From an uncultured Clostridia bacterium (GTDB lineage: Bacteria; Bacillota; Clostridia; Christensenellales; Aristaeellaceae), in contig CAJFUU010000102.1 of assembly GCA_904420265.1 (NCBI GenBank), forward strand, positions 1 to 7,107: a stretch of DNA of 7,107 nucleotides, read 5' to 3'. The notes beneath the pieces are model-generated. The model searched no databases, had not been told where the DNA came from, and worked only from the letters and a program-made list of their open reading frames with translations. This document shows, one piece after another, positions 4,968 through 7,107 of this stretch (within the stretch, counting starts at the first letter, position 1; every line of letters starts with the position of its first letter). A program made the translations under genes and the position numbers.

Positions 4968-5672
4968 ATGGAAAACCCCAACAACCGCATGGTGGCCGCC
5001 GGACGGCTGGAGGCAATGCCCACGCTCAGTCACGAAGTTATGCACGAACCCTTCTATGCGGGCACGCTGCTCATCAAGCGCCTTTCCGGCGCGCTGGACA
5101 GGATTCCCGTTACCATTCCCGGCAAGATTCTGCCCCCGGAGGGCGACCCTTCGGGACGGCTGATGCTGTTTCAGGGGCAGGTGCGCTCCTATAACAAAGT
5201 AGTGGACGGCGCCGGACGGCTTATGGTAACGCTGTTTGTGCAAAGCATGTACGAGACCTCGGAAAACGAGACGCTCAACAAGGTCAGCCTCACCGGGGCG
5301 CTGTGCAAGCCGCCCATTTACCGCTCCACGCCCTTTGGCCGGGAAATTTGCGATATGATGCTGGCGGTAAACCGCGCCTTTGGCAAAAGCGACTATATCC
5401 CCTGCATCGCCTGGGGGCGCAACGCCCAGTACGCGGCGCGCTTTCATGTGGGCGACCGCCTGCGCCTCACCGGACGGCTGCAATCGCGCGAATATCAGAA
5501 ACTGCTTGAAAACGGGGAGTATTTGACGCGCAACGCCTATGAGGTTTCCGCCTTTACGCTCGAGGCTCCGGACGCGGCGCCGGATTTTTCCACCACGCCA
5601 GTGGATGCGCGGCTGGAATTTGAGCGCCTGCGCGCCAAACAGAGCGCCGAAAACGCCCCGGCGCAGAAGTGA
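4968..5672 (+). CDS. Single-stranded DNA-binding-like protein with two OB-fold regions
   Basis: The 234-residue product is probably two OB-fold regions. Residues about 5-95 run from RMVAAGRLEAMP to GRLMVTLFVQSM. Residues about 104-200 are the recognisable SSB-type part: NKVSLTGALCKPPIYRST, then GREICDMMLAVNRAFGKSDYIPCIAWGRNAQYA and VGDRLRLTGRLQSREYQK. SSB-family proteins bind single-stranded DNA in replication and repair. Unlike housekeeping SSB, there is an extra N-terminal domain and no acidic C-terminal tip (it ends ENAPAQK), so docking of partner proteins by the usual tail is unlikely. ATG4968 is chosen for its perfect ribosome binding site. The gene stands alone, with non-coding DNA on both sides and no replication genes next to it. 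It is probably an accessory clostridial SSB-like protein; a PriB-like role cannot be excluded. Confidence 0.8.
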   Translation: MENPNNRMVAAGRLEAMPTLSHEVMHEPFYAGTLLIKRLSGALDRIPVTIPGKILPPEGDPSGRLMLFQGQVRSYNKVVDGAGRLMVTLFVQSMYETSENETLNKVSLTGALCKPPIYRSTPFGREICDMMLAVNRAFGKSDYIPCIAWGRNAQYAARFHVGDRLRLTGRLQSREYQKLLENGEYLTRNAYEVSAFTLEAPDAAPDFSTTPVDARLEFERLRAKQSAENAPAQK

Positions 5673-5794
5673 CGAAAAAGCCGCTGCGGATGCGCCGCCC
5701 TATCTGCAGGGACGTCCTCCGGAGGGAAGGGACGCGCCCATGCAAAGCGGGCGGAAGGGCACAGCGCTTCCAATTCCGCCGCGGTTGGGCCGGA

Positions 5795-5900
5795 GGATTT
5801 GACGGTTCCCGTTTTGAAAAGGACTTCTGCGGGCGCGGTTTCCGTCCTGGCACGGTTTGCTTTCGGGCAACGTTGCGCCGCGCCTCCTTCCGTCAAATCC
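5795..5900. repeat. Long inverted repeat, 11-bp arms with a nested 7-bp stem
   Basis: GGATTTGACGG (5795-5805) and CCGTCAAATCC (5890-5900) are exact reverse complements 84 bases apart. Inside them GGCGCGG (5832-5838) pairs with CCGCGCC (5878-5884), and CCGT/ACGG (5842-5845 and 5852-5855) could form a small inner hairpin. The shape fits a folded RNA or a miniature inverted-repeat element; I see no flanking target duplication. Confidence 0.6.
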
Positions 5901-6018
5901 CGCCGCATGAAAATCAGGGAATGCCCGCCGGCGGTTATAACGGATGGCGCGCTATCGCCAATATACGAAGCCCGTCGCAATGCTCTCTCCACCCAAAGCA
6001 GTAAAACCTGCCTGGCCG

Positions 6019-6058
6019 CCATCCGGCGCAAGCCGTTTGGCGGCTTGTTCTCGGATGG
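6019..6058. repeat. Two-part hairpin CCATCCG / CAAGCCG
   Basis: CCATCCG (6019-6025) pairs with CGGATGG (6052-6058), and inside it CAAGCCG (6029-6035) pairs with CGGCTTG (6041-6047). The internal loop is GCG against TTCT and the terminal loop is TTTGG. This makes 14 perfect base pairs in 40 bases. Confidence 0.75.
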
Positions 6059-6060
6059 AG

Positions 6061-6096
6061 AAGCCGCCCCCAAGGCGTTTTTTTCGGAAACGGCTT
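6061..6096. repeat. Inverted repeat AAGCCG/CGGCTT around a T7 run
   Basis: AAGCCG (6061-6066) and CGGCTT (6091-6096) repeat the inner arms of the preceding hairpin in the same alternating order, with TTTTTTT (6078-6084) in the loop. Alternative pairing with the neighbouring hairpin is therefore possible. Confidence 0.5.
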
Positions 6097-6149
6097 TGAA
6101 AATGCCGGTTGCCACAATTGTCAAACTTCCGGTTTGCCCCTTCCTGCGG

Positions 6150-6178
6150 TTGACAGCCCCGGCATATTGTTATAGAAT
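6150..6178 (+). promoter_or_regulatory. Sigma-A promoter of the thioesterase gene
   Basis: TTGACA (6150-6155), 17 bases, then TAGAAT (6173-6178): one mismatch from full consensus at the ideal spacing. Transcription should begin near 6185, leaving a leader of about 40 nt. The leader holds a small hairpin GCCCG/CGGGC (6191-6195 and 6201-6205) just before AGGAGG (6211-6216). Confidence 0.85.
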
Positions 6179-6223
6179 AATAGCGGTTTTGCCCGCAAGA
6201 CGGGCGCTTCAGGAGGGGAAAAT

Positions 6224-6964
6224 ATGCCGTTGCAAAAAACATACCGCGAGGAAATGTTGTTGCTCTCCCGCGATTGCGACATGGGCGGCCTTTGGCGGCC
6301 CAGCGCTGTCCTGACCGCCATGCAGGAAACCGCAGGCACACATTCGCACAACCTTGGCTGCGGCCGGGAAACGCTGGTGAAAGATGGCATCGTCTGGGTG
6401 TTGACGCGTTGCGAAGTGCATATGGACAGGGAGGCGCATATCGGTCAGCGCGTGTCCATCGAAACGTTTCCCATGCCGCTGCGGCGGTGGTTCTTTCCCC
6501 GCTACTTCACTTTCCGCGGCGAAGACGGCGAACCGCTTGGCGCGGCGGGCACGTTGTGGGTGCTGTTTGATTTGGAAAAGCGCTGCATGGTCGCCCCGGG
6601 CGCGGTGGCCGAAACCATTCCCGACAATTCCGACCTTGTTCCGCCCATGGGCGTGCCGGGCCCGGTGGCGCGGCTGACGGGAACGGAGATGGACAGCGCG
6701 CGTATGCCGGTGTATTCCGAGCTGGACGTAAACGGCCACGTCAACAACGCCCGCTATGCGGACTGGCTCTGCGATGCGCTGGGAATTGAAACCATGCAGG
6801 AATACCGCGTGAAGACCATGCGCCTGAGCTATGCCGCCGAGATACGCCCCGGCCAAGAAATGCAACTGCGTTTGACGCGCGACGGTCTTGCCTATCATCT
6901 GACGGGCACGCACGAGGGCAAGACGCATTTCGAAATCGGCGGAGAACTGGAACGGCGAGGATAA
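6224..6964 (+). CDS. Acyl-[acyl-carrier-protein] thioesterase
   Basis: The 246-residue product has the double hot-dog fold of the Acyl-ACP_TE family (plant FatA/FatB relatives, common in Clostridia). The first half (about 1-130) includes RPSAVLTAMQETAGTHS and the strand WVLTRCEVHMDR. The second half (about 155-246) has the active-site stretch ELDVNGHVNNARYADW, with Asp168, Asn170 and His172. Glu206 in YAAEIRPG lies 34 residues after the histidine, the spacing known in plant FatB. These enzymes hydrolyse acyl-ACP in the cytoplasm to free fatty acid and ACP, ending fatty-acid synthesis. ATG6224 has AGGAGG 7 nt upstream and a promoter close by. Length is normal and all catalytic residues are present, so it should be active. 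It forms a single-gene unit, with no fatty-acid synthesis genes nearby; its chain-length preference cannot be read here. Confidence 0.93.
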   Translation: MPLQKTYREEMLLLSRDCDMGGLWRPSAVLTAMQETAGTHSHNLGCGRETLVKDGIVWVLTRCEVHMDREAHIGQRVSIETFPMPLRRWFFPRYFTFRGEDGEPLGAAGTLWVLFDLEKRCMVAPGAVAETIPDNSDLVPPMGVPGPVARLTGTEMDSARMPVYSELDVNGHVNNARYADWLCDALGIETMQEYRVKTMRLSYAAEIRPGQEMQLRLTRDGLAYHLTGTHEGKTHFEIGGELERRG

Positions 6965-6982
6965 TGGGCGGAGGCCCGTGCA

Positions 6983-7016
6983 ACAAAGCCCGCAAACGCG
7001 AAAATTGCCCGGATAA
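6983..7016 (+). repeat. Palindromic repeat B, left half, copy 2, ending at the insertion sequence
   Basis: These bases match 4394-4427 at 30 of 34 positions. At the first site the matching right arm starts 13 bases further on; here the insertion sequence end begins about 4 bases on, and no right arm follows within the window. Confidence 0.75.
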
Positions 7017-7059
7017 GAAGTGGACAGTACCCCAAGCAACGGACAAAGGAAAAAAGTGG

Positions 7060-7093
7060 CCTCTTGTCGTAGAATAGGAACTGCGACAGGAGG
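7060..7093 (+). promoter_or_regulatory. Hairpin burying the Shine-Dalgarno sequence of the gene at 7102
   Basis: CCTCTTGTCGTAG (7060-7072) can pair with CTGCGACAGGAGG (7081-7093) over 13 bp, two of them G-U, around the 8-base loop AATAGGAA. The right arm contains the GGAGG needed to start translation at 7102. TAGAAT (7070-7075) could be a -10 element, but no good -35 stands before it. Confidence 0.65.
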
Positions 7094-7101
7094 TTTTCTG
7101 T

Positions 7102-7107
7102 ATGACA
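7102..7107 (+). CDS. First codons of a probable transposase gene, cut by window edge
   Basis: ATG ACA at 7102-7107 follows AGGAGG (7088-7093) at 8 nt. Only Met-Thr is visible, so the product cannot be identified from its own sequence. Its place just inside a likely insertion sequence end suggests a transposase or its first reading frame. Confidence 0.45.

Larger units (their letters stand above)
5673..6149. other. Structured intergenic DNA without a credible gene
   Basis: Frames are open on both strands because of high GC, but the products are arginine- and proline-rich with no domain, no convincing ribosome binding site and mutual overlap. What is visible is inverted repeats (5795-5900, 6019-6058, 6061-6096), the 10-bp palindrome CCGCCGGCGG at 5925-5934, and a T7 run at 6078-6084 that could end the ssb-like transcript. 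The stem before the T-run is only 4 bp (CGCC/GGCG), so I do not call a terminator. Confidence 0.6.
7021..7107 (+). mobile_element. Probable left end of an insertion sequence (IS3-like), cut by window edge
   Basis: The sequence from TGGACAGTACCCC (7021-7033), with a second GGACA at 7041-7045, resembles the terminal inverted repeats of IS3-family elements, which begin with TG. About 80 bases later a gene starts behind AGGAGG, the normal distance for a transposase leader. The right end and most of the gene lie outside the window, so family and exact boundary are inferred. Confidence 0.5.

Noticed and set aside
5537..6124. Minus-strand frame of 195 codons and plus-strand frame 5799-6314
   Set aside because: Each overlaps a solid gene (ssb-like or thioesterase) on its other strand or frame, with no domain and no ribosome binding site.

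Overview
The window looks like chromosome from a GC-rich, endospore-forming member of the Clostridia (Bacillota), perhaps a gut lineage of the Oscillospiraceae or Christensenellales kind. Three clear sporulation/germination genes (spoIIR, sleB, ypeB), strong GGAGG-type ribosome binding sites, consensus sigma-A promoters and an acyl-ACP thioesterase of the Clostridia type all point that way. The genus cannot be named from sequence alone.

Layout. At 1-149 (minus) a MazF/EndoA-type toxin gene runs off the left edge. At 305-2861 (minus) spoIIR, sleB and ypeB form a tightly packed operon, read right to left, in which stop codons overlap the next gene's ribosome binding site. A sigma-F-like promoter candidate precedes spoIIR. 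From a divergent intergenic region, a perfect TTGACA/TATAAT promoter drives a rightward gene (3054-4001) for a secreted peptidoglycan-binding protein with two FxLYD-like domains, closed by a strong terminator. About 900 bp without a credible gene follow (4065-4967). Most of this stretch is inverted repeats: eight different hairpins in a row at 4364-4739, with the motif GCAAAAATTG in alternating orientation. Then come a two-OB-fold single-strand-DNA-binding-like protein (4968-5672), another 470 bp of structured non-coding DNA (5673-6149), and an acyl-ACP thioesterase gene with its own consensus promoter (6224-6964). The right edge holds what looks like the left end of an insertion sequence (from about 7021), whose first gene starts at 7102.

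How the parts work together. SpoIIR signals from forespore to mother cell to activate sigma-E, while SleB and YpeB are made in the forespore and degrade cortex at germination. One transcript here would join an early forespore signal to the later germination lysis machinery. The other genes are single transcription units with no evident pathway link.

Points most worth following: (a) a 13-bp hairpin that buries the Shine-Dalgarno sequence of the putative transposase gene; (b) a half-palindrome at 6983-7016, matching the left arm of the palindrome at 4409-4452, that stops next to the insertion sequence end, as if the element had landed in a hairpin loop; (c) the hairpin array at 4364-4739; (d) the N-terminal extension or operator repeats in front of mazF. 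I see no tRNA, rRNA or CRISPR array.
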